From NCBI RefSeq assembly GCF_012489685.1, contig NC_080044.1, positions 25,772,369 to 25,836,368 on the forward strand: DNA of 64,000 bases. The letters are read 5' to 3'. This stretch comes from Lotus japonicus (taxonomy: Eukaryota > Streptophyta > Magnoliopsida > Fabales > Fabaceae). Below the pieces are notes generated by a model, which ran no database searches, was not told the origin of the DNA, and worked only from the letters and a program-made list of their open reading frames with translations. How positions within the stretch are numbered: the first letter of the stretch is position 1; each line of letters starts with the position of its first letter. Of this stretch, positions 1 to 11,095 are shown one piece after another. The translations under genes were made by a program, and so were the position numbers.

Positions 1-1333
1 ATACATGCATATACGCGATGAAGTGCCAAGTGGAGTACTTCGGTATAGAGGAAGCAACGATCAGCCGTGTAGAGTTGAATCGGTCCTGACTATACCTGGC
101 ACAACAAGAAGTGACGATCATCCGGGTAGAGTTGTATCGTTCATGTTGATGTTCGGCATAGCAAGCAGAAATGGGCAAACCATGTAGAGTTTGTACCGTC
201 TTGACTATAGCCAAAGGTGATAAGCGACACCCGAGCAGAAATGGTTAAACACGAGGCCAGTGTTACGACCGTCTCGAGGTGCCCAGCCTTTAAGTGGCAA
301 TACCGTTGGTTTGCCCCGTCGCCAAGCAGAGTGACGTCGTTGATTTGTCCCGTCGCCAAGCAGAGTGACGTCGTTGATTTGTTCCGTCGCCAAGCAGAGT
401 GACGTTATTCGAATTTGTGTCAGCATATTCTGCGTTGACACAATGCATCTTATTATGATTGACGTTGCATGACATATCATGCACTCTAACTATAGTTGTT
501 GAGATCTGATGATTTGATGTTGATAAACATCGTTATGTGTTTTGATGATTGAATTTTGTAAGAGATTCGATAACATGCTATGTATAAACCTTAGGGTAGG
601 TGATACATAACTTATATGTATATATATACAACATATATATATATATACCCCCCTTTATCGCATGTTGATTGTATATCTATTGTATTCTGTAAGTTGACCC
701 TAGCGCCTTGGCTTTGTTTGTATGTTTGTGTTTGGGCGGTCGGCCTGCTGCCAGGCGTCCGTCAGCCGGTTCGTGATGATTCGTTGTGCGGAAAAGACTC
801 GGAGCGAAATGACTATTACTGAAGCTTTCGACGAGGACCCGGACTTCATGCCTGATCGAGGAAGGGTCGATGATAGTAGTGTGGGATATGGGTGGTTAGA
901 GTCTTTTGAGTTGGTTGTTACTGTAATAGCTCTGATTCGTTATTCATATTTTGGGCAGGGTAGGTCTCCGACACGTTACTTTTGTGTGGTTCTCCGTAGT
1001 TGGGAATCCCATGGAGTAGTCGGTTGTAGAGGTCTAGAGGAGGCCATCTGGGGCTGACTATTCCCTTCTGTCACCTGTGTAATATTTCGAACTAATTATG
1101 CTTTCTGAAAACTTGTAAACCTTGTCGTCACTTGAGGATACTCGTGACGATGCTTTTAGTTACAGCAGGATTGTAATAGTATTGTATATTAGTTTATGTT
1201 TATCGCATTTTGAGGTTGAGTCTTTAGTTTAAAATGTTCTTTATTCTAAAAGAAAACGAAAAAAAAATACCTGCATTTTCCGCTTTATTTTATTTCAAGT
1301 TACTAAGTGACACCCAGAAATCGGGGTGTTACA
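1..1333 (-). mobile_element. Ty3/gypsy LTR, partial, mosaic type
   Basis: The right end reads GGGGTGTTACA, the reverse complement of the TGTAACACCCC edge at 7065 and 24034, so this is an LTR lying opposite to those copies and cut by the window start. From about 480 to 1333 it follows the family-A LTR of 7065-11095 (same AT microsatellite, same sequence around 800-850). From 1 to about 480 it instead follows the family-B LTR at 25030-25350, including its 34-bp tandem repeat. No ORF here is credible. It interrupts the Athila-type sequence that starts at 1334; the other end and its target duplication lie outside the window. Confidence 0.85.
317..416. repeat. 34-bp tandem repeat, three copies
   Basis: Three copies of a unit beginning CGTCGCCAAGCAGAGTGACG start at 317, 351 and 385, an exact 34-bp period. 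It is the reverse complement of the array at 24931-25055 in the solo gypsy LTR, which has the same period, so the two LTRs share this satellite block. Confidence 0.9.
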
Positions 1334-1907
1334 GAATGAGTCTGTATTTTTACATTGTATTGTGCAGAATTGTCCTATTGATGTGGCTCGAATCATCTCC
1401 GACAGAATTTATGAAGTTGCTCAGTCCAATACCAAGCCACGCTTGCCCTTTCCTAATTTGATCACTCGGTTAGTCAAAAAAAGTGGAGTGAGGATTGCAA
1501 TCAAGAATCAAGTCAAGCAGTGCATCGATTTGACAGACAGGAAGATCACAGGAATGATAAAAAAGGCTGGAGAATGCCATGATGAATTTCGTGAGGAGTT
1601 GAGGATGAAAGAGCTTGTGAGGCAACAACAGGAAGCCGCCAATGCATCCCCGGGTCAGATCATGCAGTTTGATCCAAAGGAGATATTTGGTGCCATAGGT
1701 ACTGTACTTCGTCGGATGGATGTTGTGCATAGAAATATGGAGAGAGATTGGAAGAGAAAGGATACGCCATATGCTGATTTTGAGTATCCTCTCCCACATG
1801 GCAGCTTGGTAAAGATGTTGATGCAGATGAGCTTAGATGTTGATCCGCCTCACACGGATGCAGCGGGAGCAGACACTGATGATGATGATCCGAATGGATC
1901 AGATTGA
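1334..1907 (+). pseudogene. Athila-type env-position ORF, C-terminal part
   Basis: An open frame of about 190 codons resembles the C-terminal part of the env-position ORF ('putative plant transposon protein' family) of Athila elements. It has a helical region with a VARIISDRIYEVAQ stretch, a charged middle part with many Lys/Arg/Glu, and an Asp-rich tail (TDDDDPNGSD). The frame is open leftward into the gypsy LTR, but bases before 1334 belong to that insertion, so the N-terminal part is cut off. It is followed by a long UTR and an Athila-like 3' LTR, which fits the end of an internal domain. Function of this ORF family is unknown; family assignment rests on general resemblance. Confidence 0.6.
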
Positions 1908-3194
1908 GGGAGTTCTAAACTATTTCTTTTATTTATTCTTAGTATTCGTTTTGAGTTTCACTTTTCTTAGTTGGAGTCTTGCATGATAGTCTAGTATGTT
2001 AATTGAGTCTGCATCCGCCATTTAGTTTCTATTTCAGTTTATCTTATTTGTGTGAAGTTGGAACCCTTGGTTATTATCTCTCATATGCTTAACGTCTCAA
2101 GTGGTTGTAACTCTAGCTAAATGCCTTATTTTCAAAAGTTTTCGATATTCTTGTTCTGTGAAGTTATTGGGACATGGCATATTGTTGAGAGAGATGAGTG
2201 ATTCTGGGTTTGAGTGATGAATCACTGGGTGGTGCTGATCTGAATTCATTGGGGGTTCATTATTTTACCCCTTGCTTTTGCTGAGCGTCGAGTGTTCTCT
2301 ATTGATTCCTGACTTACCTGCACTTGTCTGGTTCTGCTTTGAAATGCATGTTAAAGTGATAGTGCTGTGCTTGTGACTGGTATGAGATTCTTAGGCATTT
2401 TTTTTTCTGGATTTCAGATATTGTTTCAGTTAATCATTAGTTGCCCAAGTTGAGCTTGATTGTGATATTTTCTTGGTCCCAAACTGAACCATCTTTGTAA
2501 ACTGTTAAGTGATCTTAGCCATGAAAAGAGCAAATCATAACATGTGTGTGCAAAGGTTCCCTTTCTCTCCTCTTGCAATTGAAAATGTACTCAAGTTGTT
2601 GAAACATAAAAAGAAAATAACAAAAAAGAAATAACAAAAAAACAAGAAAGAAGGAAAAAAAAAGAAGCAAAAGAACGAAAACGAGTACAAGGGGAGGGAA
2701 GAAAAGAACATTAAGTGCTTTGGAAATAATGCTCTAAGCTATCAATGAAATAGATCACCTAACTGTTTTTTGTGTGTGTAACCTTGTGCGTTCCTCTCTT
2801 ATCCTACCTGACATTACATCTTAGCCACATTGCAACCCTTATGAATCTCCTACTTGTTGCATAGCATGACATTGTCTGATTTGATGTGATTGATTATCAG
2901 AACCGAGACATAGTACCTGTTTTGTGAGATGCACTAAATGATAGATGATGCATGTTTGCGTGGGTGAGTGTTTGATGTGAATTCTGCACCACACTACCCT
3001 AGTGTTTTCATCTTCTCTGATTTAGGTTTCTTATCTTTTGATTCAGTATGTCCATGAACTAATTATCTTTGTGGAGCATGTGTATCGGTTTTGTTACTTG
3101 TTTTGACATTTATCTTGGAGTTATTTTGTTCTGTGCTTGAGGACAAGCAACCTTAAGTTTACGCTTGAGGACAAGCTGTCGTTGAATATATGGG
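1908..3194 (+). other. Athila-type 3' untranslated region
   Basis: No gene is visible. The stretch is AT-rich, with a nearly pure purine block at about 2585-2705. Near its end the motif CTTGAGGACAAGC occurs twice (around 3137 and 3164), as commonly seen just upstream of Athila 3' LTRs. The sequence before the LTR edge is only weakly purine-rich. Confidence 0.6.
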
Positions 3195-3710
3195 TGTTGA
3201 TAACCCTGGGTTCTATGTTTCTTTAGTGTAATAATTTGCATGTTTGGTTGAGCTTATTTTAGTTATTTCATTAGTTTTAGTTAAGTATTTGCATTATTTT
3301 AGTATTTGGTTATTATAATTAGTTTTATTAGTTTTTATGATATCTTTCTAGTTTTTGTTAGGATTTAAATGATTTTATTCTAGGATAAGATAAGTTTAAT
3401 TTAGATTGTTATCTTATAATTATCTCTAATATGTTTTTATTTACTTTGTTTTAGAGGAAGATTTGAAGGAAATCAAGAGAAGATGAAGATATGGAGTGGC
3501 TGGAGATTTTGGCATCAGATCCGTGCGAATTCAGCTTGTTTCTCACGCAAATGCTTGAGCTTCATGGTTGCTGGAATTTTCTGCACGAAAACTCGCGCCA
3601 ATCCTTCCCTGTTTCGGAGGTTCACGAAAACTAGCATGAAAATTCGGGCAGAATTGGAAAAGCATGGAAATTGCGCGAAATTTTATAACCTTTTTGAAAA
3701 TTCCCATGGA
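3195..3710 (+). mobile_element. Athila-type 3' LTR, partial
   Basis: The edge TGTTGATAACCC at 3195 follows the GAGGACAAGC-bearing UTR, the normal layout at the 3' end of an Athila element. The LTR body continues to about 3700 with GCGCGAAATTTT-like sequence and then passes into an unrelated minus-strand coding remnant. It is therefore truncated; no matching LTR end or target duplication was found. The exact junction is uncertain by some tens of bases. Confidence 0.55.
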
Positions 3711-5709
3711 GTAGAGGTTGACGGAAGGATGGAGATGCTTGACTTGGGCCTTGGCGATAAAGAAGTCGCGTACACGTTCTTTGGCCGCCGCTTGGGCAAC
3801 TTCCTCCCTTATTTTCTTCTCAAGGGCCTCAGCTCGGGCATCCCCCTCAGCCGCGAGCTTACATTTGGATGTCAGGTCTAACCTGGCCTCAGGAAGTGCC
3901 TTATCCTTACTCGCCAGTTCTTCACGAAGGGCGGTGATCTCTTTGTCTCTGGCGACCAGGGCTTCCTCTTGAGAGACAGCGATGCTCCCTTTGGCATCGA
4001 GGTCCCGCTGAAGTTCCTCGATCCAGCTCTCGAGTTCTTCCTCTTTCCCGTTCGCCTTTACCAGCGCCAGTTTCGCCTTCGAGAGTTGTTCTACCATCTT
4101 TTTAATCTTACCCTCCTCCGCTACCAGTTGGTTGGACAATTTGGAGCAAGTGTCGTTGGCCCGAAGGTTATCGGAGCGGAGCCTCTCCACCTCTTGGCAG
4201 AGCTCAGCAACTCCGGTAAGAGGCTGTGCCCGCCGGGCCACTTGGGCGAACAAGCACCCGACGCAGAGGAGGTTCGACACGGCTTCCTGGGCAACATCCT
4301 GTGAGTCTTGGCTGGAAGCCTCCCTCAATTTCTCAAGATAAGGGTGAGAAAGGAGGAAACCAAAAGGATCCGGGAAGGAGCTGACCGAGGGGCTCTTCAG
4401 GCGGTCCGCATGGAGATTGCCTTCTTCGCCGCAAGCCCTGAGAAAGTTGGGGATTGATGGGTCACGGACAGTCTGGTTGGCGAGGGCCGAAGGAGACGGA
4501 GGAAGATGATTTTTGCCCTTCCGATGGGGTGACGGGCATCTCTTCACCTCCAAGGGGTTCACGGGTACCATTCAGAGGGGGACTCACAGCGGCAGACTCC
4601 AGCACGACGGGTCCTCCATCTGTGCTGATTTGGGGGATAGCTTGGGAGATCGGCTCACCCAAGTTTCTTCTCTTGGGCGAGCAGTCGCCGGAGGCACTTG
4701 TCGGCGAGCATTTCCTCTTTTCCCCAACATTGGCTGAGGAAGGCGCCTTTGCATTCCCAGAAGTAAAGGCTTTCAGGAGCTCGACGGTGGAGAACTTCAT
4801 ATTCCCTGTAAAACAAAAGGAAGAGTTGTTAGCTGTGGGAAAGCCAAGGGGAGACGTGAAGGGAAAAGTGTAAAAGACGACCTAATCGCGGGAGTAATTT
4901 AGAGCCTGGAGAAGCGCCGAGCAGCTCAGCGCAATCAAGAGGGGGAAGTCGGGAAAGGATCCCGAGGGAAAAATTTTCTCTTGAGGGCAGGGACGCTTTA
5001 GAAGGGTCGGCTACGGGATTAGGACACTTGGTACAGTAAAATGGGAAAAGGGTTTTTCCTCATTTTTGTGTAAATAACGTAGGGTATGTTGGGTGAACAA
5101 CGAGTCGAAAGTATCGGCGGGCTAGACGGGGTTCGGGATCATTCCGGTAGGGAACAAGCCGTTCGCGACCAGGGCGGGGCGCCAGCGAAACCCAGCCATG
5201 GGAGCGCATAGATGGAGGATCCACTTCAAAGAAAAAGAAGAAGAGGGCGGTTGAAGAAAGTACGTCGACACTGTCGCAGAGGATTTCAAAACACCTCAGG
5301 TAAGTCCAACGTGGGGATGCAATTGGCAAGGGGAAATGTTAATATTGCGCAGCACTTGGCTAAGGAACGGAGAGAATGGGAGTTTGATGCCAAGGTCAAG
5401 GAACATGTATTCATATATGAAAAAGAAATGGGAGTATTTGAGGTCGTTGAATGTGCGGTGCTGCCATGGGAGGTCTTGGCCCCGGCAACCTGTGGTATGA
5501 AGGAGGCTTTCTAATAACGGGGTGCTGCAAAGGCCACCAGCCCTGCGTGCAAGGTCGGAAATAGAGTCATCGGTAGAAAGTTCCGATGGTTGGTCAAGAA
5601 TTCCTTGGTCAGGAGCGTCCTGAACCGAGGAAGGGAGAGTAGCAAAGGTTTTAAGACGGTGAGCTTTTATTTCCTCCACAGAGGAAAGAGCTCCTGTTGA
5701 AGACATCAT
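3711..5709 (-). pseudogene. Transposase_28 ('putative gypsy type transposon') gene, broken
   Basis: Reading leftward from an ATG at 5709, the first 100 or so codons match the Transposase_28 pattern (YEYMFLDLGIKLPFSPF, then QLHP, then FEILC, then GWVSL). A single-base loss near 5300-5310 shifts the frame, and an in-frame TGA lies at 5060-5062. A short intron is likely at 4881-4806 (donor GT after CGCGATTAG, acceptor TTTTACAG), which joins in frame to a second exon starting MKFSTVELLKAF. Another frame change falls between 4571 and 4462. The rest is a long coiled coil (about 4250-3720, rich in Glu, Lys, Ala and Leu heptads). The family occurs as extra ORFs in plant retroelements; its role is unknown. 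The left end is fused to Athila LTR sequence. Confidence 0.65.
4806..4881 (-). other. Predicted intron in the Transposase_28 pseudogene
   Basis: On the minus strand a GT donor follows CGCGATTAG and a pyrimidine-rich TTGTTTTACAG acceptor precedes the next exon. Removing these 76 bases joins the two reading frames without a shift. It is inferred from splice signals only. Confidence 0.45.
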
Positions 5710-6350
5710 GGGGGAAGAAGGGACGAAAGAACGCAGAAGAAAGTTAGGAAGAAGAAAGATGAGGGAGCGAGACAGGAATAAGAGAACTAACCGGAAAGAA
5801 GTTGTGCGGGGAGGAGCAGGAAAGTCGGAGTTCGCAAAGATAATCGAGAAAAGCCGATGTAAGAGTCAGGAAAGAATATGAAGGTAGTTAGTAGTGAGGA
5901 GTGGGTTAATGAAGTAGGAAGGGAAGGGGAATGTGTACAGTTGAGTAAAGAATCACGACCTGTAATGACAAGGTGAAATGATTACTTGGGCAAAGAGACA
6001 CGTATTTCGGGGAGTGGGAGTGGTGCATTAAATAAGAGGTGACGACGGTTGATTGGTTTAAATTCAAATTGGCAGGCTTTATTACGGTTCGAGGGGACGT
6101 TTCGAGGACAGCGGTTGGGATTCTGCAGATTCGCTGACCTTTGCATTTCTCCAGTGCGTTACATGTGGCCTACACACGTCAAGCCACCATGGTTCACGAC
6201 GATCACAGTTGGAGCTGGGCGAGAGAACCAAGCACCGTCGCCACAAGCCTACGTGTGGACTCGTGGACTCAGAGGAACTCGTTAAGAAAATCAAAATTTA
6301 GCTTTACTTACTATGCCATGTTGGCAATCGCTTTTGATTATTAGGCTGTT
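5710..6350 (-). other. Upstream region of the Transposase_28 pseudogene
   Basis: No credible gene. On the minus strand the 300 bases before the ATG are strongly pyrimidine-rich, like a plant 5' leader. An AT-rich TTATTTAA stretch near 6025-6035 could be a core promoter. Farther right there is moderately GC-rich sequence of unknown origin. Confidence 0.35.
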
Positions 6351-6740
6351 ACATTAGTTAGTTTTCCTCGTGTCTGTTGCCCCTATTACTAAAGACACTC
6401 TCAGCTCTCATGCTTCGAGCTCGGTGTCTTGTAGACTTGTGGACTAGGCGAGACCCCTGGGGCCCTCGTCCAGGGTCACAAGCCGCAGGGCGACGCCTGA
6501 GCCCGGTAGTTGGGCCTTCTCCCGAGCGGCCCAACTAGCCCATTAAGGACGGTTAGGGACACTAGGCCCAAGCCCCGAGCCTATAAGTAGGGGGCAGTTA
6601 CCAAATATAAGGGACTCTTAGCTCATTTGAGAAATAACAAACTTGAAATTTAGTTACACTCCCTCTCTCTCTAGATTCTCACATTGCAATCCTCTCACTC
6701 TAGGTACTATATCTCATCTCTATGTTCTTGGCTAGAACAT
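6351..6740 (+). mobile_element. LTR-like block with TATA motif
   Basis: The stretch begins TGTTACATTAG and ends near AGAACA, is GC-rich in the middle, and has a plus-strand CCTATAAGTAGGGG box near 6578. A CT-rich leader (CTCCCTCTCTCTCTAG) follows, which is the layout of a plant LTR with U3, TATA and R. I found no primer site, polypurine tract, partner LTR or target duplication, so the assignment and both edges are tentative. Confidence 0.3.
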
Positions 6741-6910
6741 AAGTTTTTGATTTTCAAATGTAAATTTGAAAACAAAACATGTTCAGCAAAAACTGGTGCT
6801 GAACTAAGTTTTTACTCTATTTCAAAACCATTTTCGCCAATTTTTTAAAACCACAAAATAGTGTTTTATGGTTACGGTTTTTAATTTTAAAACATGTAAC
6901 TTCATCACAG
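6741..6910. other. AT-rich spacer with no gene
   Basis: AT-rich sequence without a coding signal. A short inverted repeat, GTTCAGC and GCTGAAC around a 10-base loop, lies near 6782-6805. Nothing else is recognisable. Confidence 0.4.
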
Positions 6911-7064
6911 CTACTAGCCACCGCCACCACCCTTCACCGCCGCCATCACCATCTTCACCACAACCACAACGACCACGACTACCACCACCGCCTCCCTCCA
7001 ACACCTCCTCCAACACCACCACCATCACCGCTGCTACCTCCACAGCCACCACCACTCTCCAATA
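6911..7064. repeat. CAC-rich microsatellite, left half
   Basis: Low-complexity CCACCG, CCACCA and CATCAC tracts. The same type of sequence resumes at 21302 after element A, and the bases CAATA occur both at 7060-7064 and at 21297-21301. This was therefore one locus before the insertion. Apparent proline-, threonine- or histidine-rich ORFs in it are artefacts of the repeat. Confidence 0.85.
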
Positions 7065-7989
7065 TGTAACACCCCGATTTCGGTGGCGTCACTTTAGTAA
7101 CTCAAGAATAAAATAAAGCGGAAAAGCAGGTATTTTTTTTCGTTTTGTTTAAATAAAAAGACTTGTCGATATAAAGACTCATCCCAATCGCGATTAATAT
7201 ACAATACAAGCACACCCTTGCTGTAACTAAAAACATCGTCACGAGTGTCCTCAAGTGACGGAAAGTCACTTCAAGTAACTAAAAGTATTGCCCAACGGCA
7301 AACAAGTGCGACTCGTAAATAGAGTCATAAGTTTTATAAATACAGTCCTCCGAAGAGTAAGTCAGCCCAAAACGGCTTCCAAAAAAACTTCTTACGTCCG
7401 ACTACTCCATGCGATTCCCATCTACGGAGAACCACACCGAAAGCAACCTGTCGGAAACTACCCTGTCCCAAAAGTACAAATGACGAATCAGAGCTATGAC
7501 ACTAACACCCAACCTTAGTAGGCTCTAAACACCCATACCCTATACTTCCATCATCGACCCTCATCTGGTCATGCATTCAGTCCGGGTCCTCGTCGAAAGC
7601 TTCAGTAATAGTCATTACGCTTCTGGTCCTCCTCGAGTGACGAGTCATCACGAATCAACTGACGGACGCCTAGCAGCAGGCAGACCGCCCAAACACAAAC
7701 ATACAAACAAAGCCAAGGCGCTAGGGTCAACTCACGGAATAAAATAGATAATACAACCAACATGTGAAGAATAAGGGGGTATATATATATATATATATGT
7801 TGTATATATACATGTAATTTATGTATTGCCTACCCTAAGGTATATACATAACATGTTATCAAAGCTCTAATAAACAATTCGATATCTGCTATCTCAACAG
7901 ATCAATAAACAATGGCTCAAATAATCATTAAGGGTGCATGTATGCATGCAATGTCAATTCAGAAGATTATCCCCACAATTAGGCATGTC

Positions 7990-8472
7990 AAGTCGATCCA
8001 ACCCATCGGGTTGAACATACGGACTTGCACACGCAACTCCCACCATTAGGCATGTCGAGTCGATCCAACCCATCGGGTTGAACATACGAACTCGCACACG
8101 CAACAACTGACAACGCCAAGTCGGTTCACTCAAAAGAGTCGAACATACGGACGTTGCGCGTGTCCAATGACTATCGCCGAATCGATCCAATCCCTCGGAT
8201 TGAACATACGGATCCGCGCGTGTCGAAAAGTTGTCGCTGAATCGATCCAATCCCTCGGATTGAACATACGGATTCATGCGAGGTAAAATGGCAATCGCTG
8301 AATCGATCCAATCCATTGGATTGAACATACAGACTCACGCGTGCCTGAGTGACTACCGCCGAATCGATCCAATCCATCGGATTGAATATACGGATCCGCG
8401 CGTGTCAACAATTATTGCCGAATCGGCCCAACCCGTCGGGTTTGGACATACGGATTCGCGCCGCAAAGTCGA
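7990..8472 (-). repeat. About 61-bp hairpin-forming tandem array, eight units
   Basis: Units start at 7990, 8057, 8118, 8179, 8239, 8300, 8361 and 8420, mostly 59-61 bp apart. Each has a core inverted repeat followed by GAACATACGGA or a near variant. The stem is CAATCC/GGATTG in four units and CAACCC/GGGTTG in the first two. The last has AACCC/GGGTT and the third an ACTC/GAGT stem flanked by GTTC/GAAC. Loops are 3-4 bases. The stem pairing is kept although its sequence changes. Confidence 0.9.
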
Positions 8473-10383
8473 AGATACACTCTTGGTGTCCTTCGATAAA
8501 GTCCCAGTCTTTCGACCGTCCCAAAACCCCGAACGTATGCATAATGCAATATAGTTAACCAAACATCGAATCGTCCTCACACGTACGAGTTTAACCACAA
8601 ATCTCAATTTAAAAGTACCCGAAGGTCAAAGTCATCTTGCGACTAGGCTGTGAAAAGCCGGAGTACATATTGCACTCAGTGACATTTCCATGGTCACTAT
8701 GGTTCATCCCCGTGACGACCATCAAATCATCTCAAGTTCAAGGCTTTTCGACTATTTCCCGTTTTTCACAATCATTTCCAACTCTTAAATTTTCCTAAAG
8801 GTCTCGTTAATTAATCAAAGCATTTCAAGTTGAGTTAATCAAGTTATGAGGTTTATTATCGAAATCCAAGTTCCATAAATTCTCAAGTTCCCAATTCCAA
8901 CTATTCAAAGTTTCCCAAATCCCCCAAATATAATCCCCGGGAAAAGTCTAAGTGTTCAAAGAGGGCAAGATCTCAGACCTCAGGTCAGGACCTGCCTAGG
9001 GTTTCCTCTCAACCCGAAAGATCAACTAAATCAACTCAAATGTCCTACGCTCCGCAATCGCGTCAACACGCACAATTCGATATCTATTCCACAATATTCA
9101 GCTCTAAAGAGCGATGCAATAATAATATGGTGCGGAAATCATAAGACAGAAACCAGTAAACGGCCGAAGCCTCTCAGAAAACGGAGACACACGTCTCATA
9201 TAAGTTCACTCGGCCGAAGCCTCCAGAAAACATTTTCCAATTCAAAGCGATAAACAATATCCAAGCAATATTCATTATCAAGCAATAATCAAGTCGAAGT
9301 TATCGACACCTACAATACAAATAGCTAGTAAGTAAGTTGCCCTAACCTCGAGTTGCTCACAAGCTTGTTCAGTCAATCCCAAAGTTTCCACAATTGAACC
9401 TTTGAGCAAACAAAGCAATAATGAATCAACACAAGTCGATACAGTCGAAACAATCCTAACTAATGTTCGACAAAGCTCAAGAAGCTTCAGAGTACAACAT
9501 TTAGGCACGAATGGAAGGGCTTCCCCCGAATGGATGAGTTTTGACTCGATTCAAGTTTTGTACAAAAAAACTTTATTCGCTAAAACGTGCATAACTCGAG
9601 CTACAGAACTCGGAATGACACGAAATCGGAGCCAAAATTTCGACAATTGAAAAAGCTACGCAATGACTCAGGTCATAGAGACCCAAAAATTATTTTTGGA
9701 CACAGTACCCTAACAAATAGGTTTTGGCCACTCTCAAAAATAGGGTTTCCGAACTTTTTCTTCGATCTAAATCAATTCCTAGGTATTCTTAGGCGATATC
9801 TAGACCAGGGAAACTCTCAGAAAAATTATCGGATCGAAAACTGTCGCAGGGGTATTTTGGTCAATATTTTTAGCTCGGAAACTCAAAATCAGAATTTCGA
9901 AAAACAAATTAAATGGGGTTGATCCTAACGACATTGATAACAACTAATCCTACTAAAGCTAAGCTCAATCTAGAGTTTTTAACCCAAAGAACGAAGCTTT
10001 GGCTCAAAATGGGTATTTCGAGCAGATTTAAAACTCGGCGGCAATTCGGCGAGATTCAGCAGAAAACAACCGGATATTCATGCTCTAGAGCACGTAGGCA
10101 ATAAGTTTAGACACTGAAATCAAGTTATTTGGACAATTTTACAAAAAGCTCAAAACTTTGAGCACAGAAAGACATAGAGAAAAGCGACAGAATTTACGAT
10201 CAGAGGTAAGGAAAAGCATCAGTACCTCGAGGCCTACGCGTAGCAACGAACAGAACGACGATCGGTCAAGAATTGGCAAAATCACTTTTCTCCTCCTCCT
10301 CCTCTTGAAGCCACGGCCGTGTGTGTGTGTGTCGTGATATTTTTTTTTGTTTTTTTTGTTTTTTTTTTTTTCATTTTTCAAAC

Positions 10384-10392
10384 TATATATAG
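10384..10392 (-). promoter_or_regulatory. LTR TATA motif, left copy
   Basis: Minus-strand CTATATATAG in the LTR, at the same place as 19330-19338 in the right copy and similar to 27045-27053 in the family-B LTR. In this 3' copy it would point out of the element. Confidence 0.55.
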
Positions 10393-11095
10393 GAAATGGA
10401 AAATGCGGAAAAATGAAAATTTCGCGATTCCGATTTTTCCTACTGATTCCAACGTATTTTAGACACGATAATCTTCCCGCTGAATCTTCTAATTCTTCAA
10501 AGAAATATCAGTATGATTTTTGGTTTTCGAGGCTTGTTTTTAATGTTTACCAGCATAAAATGCACTTTATGGTTTTGACCTCGGATGTGGAAACTTCCTT
10601 CTGAAGAAAGATTTGGAACGTCGATTAGAGTGGGCGTACGAGGATGAAATCTTTATTTGAAGCTCCGAACAGAAAAAGTCTTCATCGTCCGTTGATTTTA
10701 GGTTTCTTGAACTATCAGTGTTTTAGTTTCGGCAAACTTCCGAGTATTGGAATTTGACGTTTGTACAACCCAGGGTTTCGTATCGAAACGCTTGTCATGG
10801 AAAGAATTAAGAGAAATTCTGACATTCCTCTGAATATTTTTGGAATTAGTTCCTATAGTGGTTTAAGGGTAAATTAATCGTTTACTAACGCTCTTGCCCT
10901 AGACGTCAGCGAATAAGACTCACGCTATAACTTATATCGACTTTAATACTATTCTTAGCCTTTTCCTGAACTTTCTCCTTCATAAATTAATTCCATTCGA
11001 TAAACTTGTTCAGGTGTTCCTTCACGTTACATCAAACTAATCGTGAATAGTAATTTTATTCGATTTATTCTAAGCTTAAAAACTTGGGTCTCACA

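Larger units (their letters stand above)
7065..11095 (-). mobile_element. Element A LTR, left (3' LTR in coding sense)
   Basis: This is a 4031-bp LTR from TGTAACACCCC to GGGTCTCACA, nearly identical to 15982-20041. Differences include a roughly 29-bp insertion near 18281 and a 10-bp duplication near 16118 in the other copy. It holds the hairpin-repeat array (7990-8472), an AT microsatellite near 7780-7800, a GT run near 10320 and a minus-strand TATA motif at 10384. ORFs read across the array are not genes. Confidence 0.92.

Noticed and set aside
722..1057. 111-codon ORF in the first LTR
   Set aside because: The same interval in family-A LTRs is not open, and the frame lies inside LTR sequence.
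1326..1333. Start of the Athila-type ORF at GTG 1326
   Set aside because: These bases are the LTR edge (GGGGTGTTACA) of the gypsy insertion, not part of the ORF.
2585..2705. Purine block as a polypurine tract
   Set aside because: It lies about 500 bp from the LTR edge at 3195 and is A-rich low complexity, not a GGGGGAG-type tract.
6868..7116. Proline- and threonine-rich ORFs, also 21244-21697
   Set aside because: CAC-type microsatellite; translations are low complexity and run across the CAATA insertion site.
7990..8472. Regular repeats resembling a CRISPR array
   Set aside because: Units are contiguous diverged tandem repeats without unique spacers, inside a plant retrotransposon LTR.
7954..8607. 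ORFs on both strands with repeated MDWIDS or IQSIGLNI peptides, also at 16878-17531
   Set aside because: They are translations of the 61-bp hairpin array, appear in several frames and strands at once, and have no flanking gene structure.
10139..10381. Lysine- and arginine-rich ORF, also 19088-19327
   Set aside because: Read through poly-A/poly-T and GT runs of the LTR leader; no conservation beyond LTR identity.
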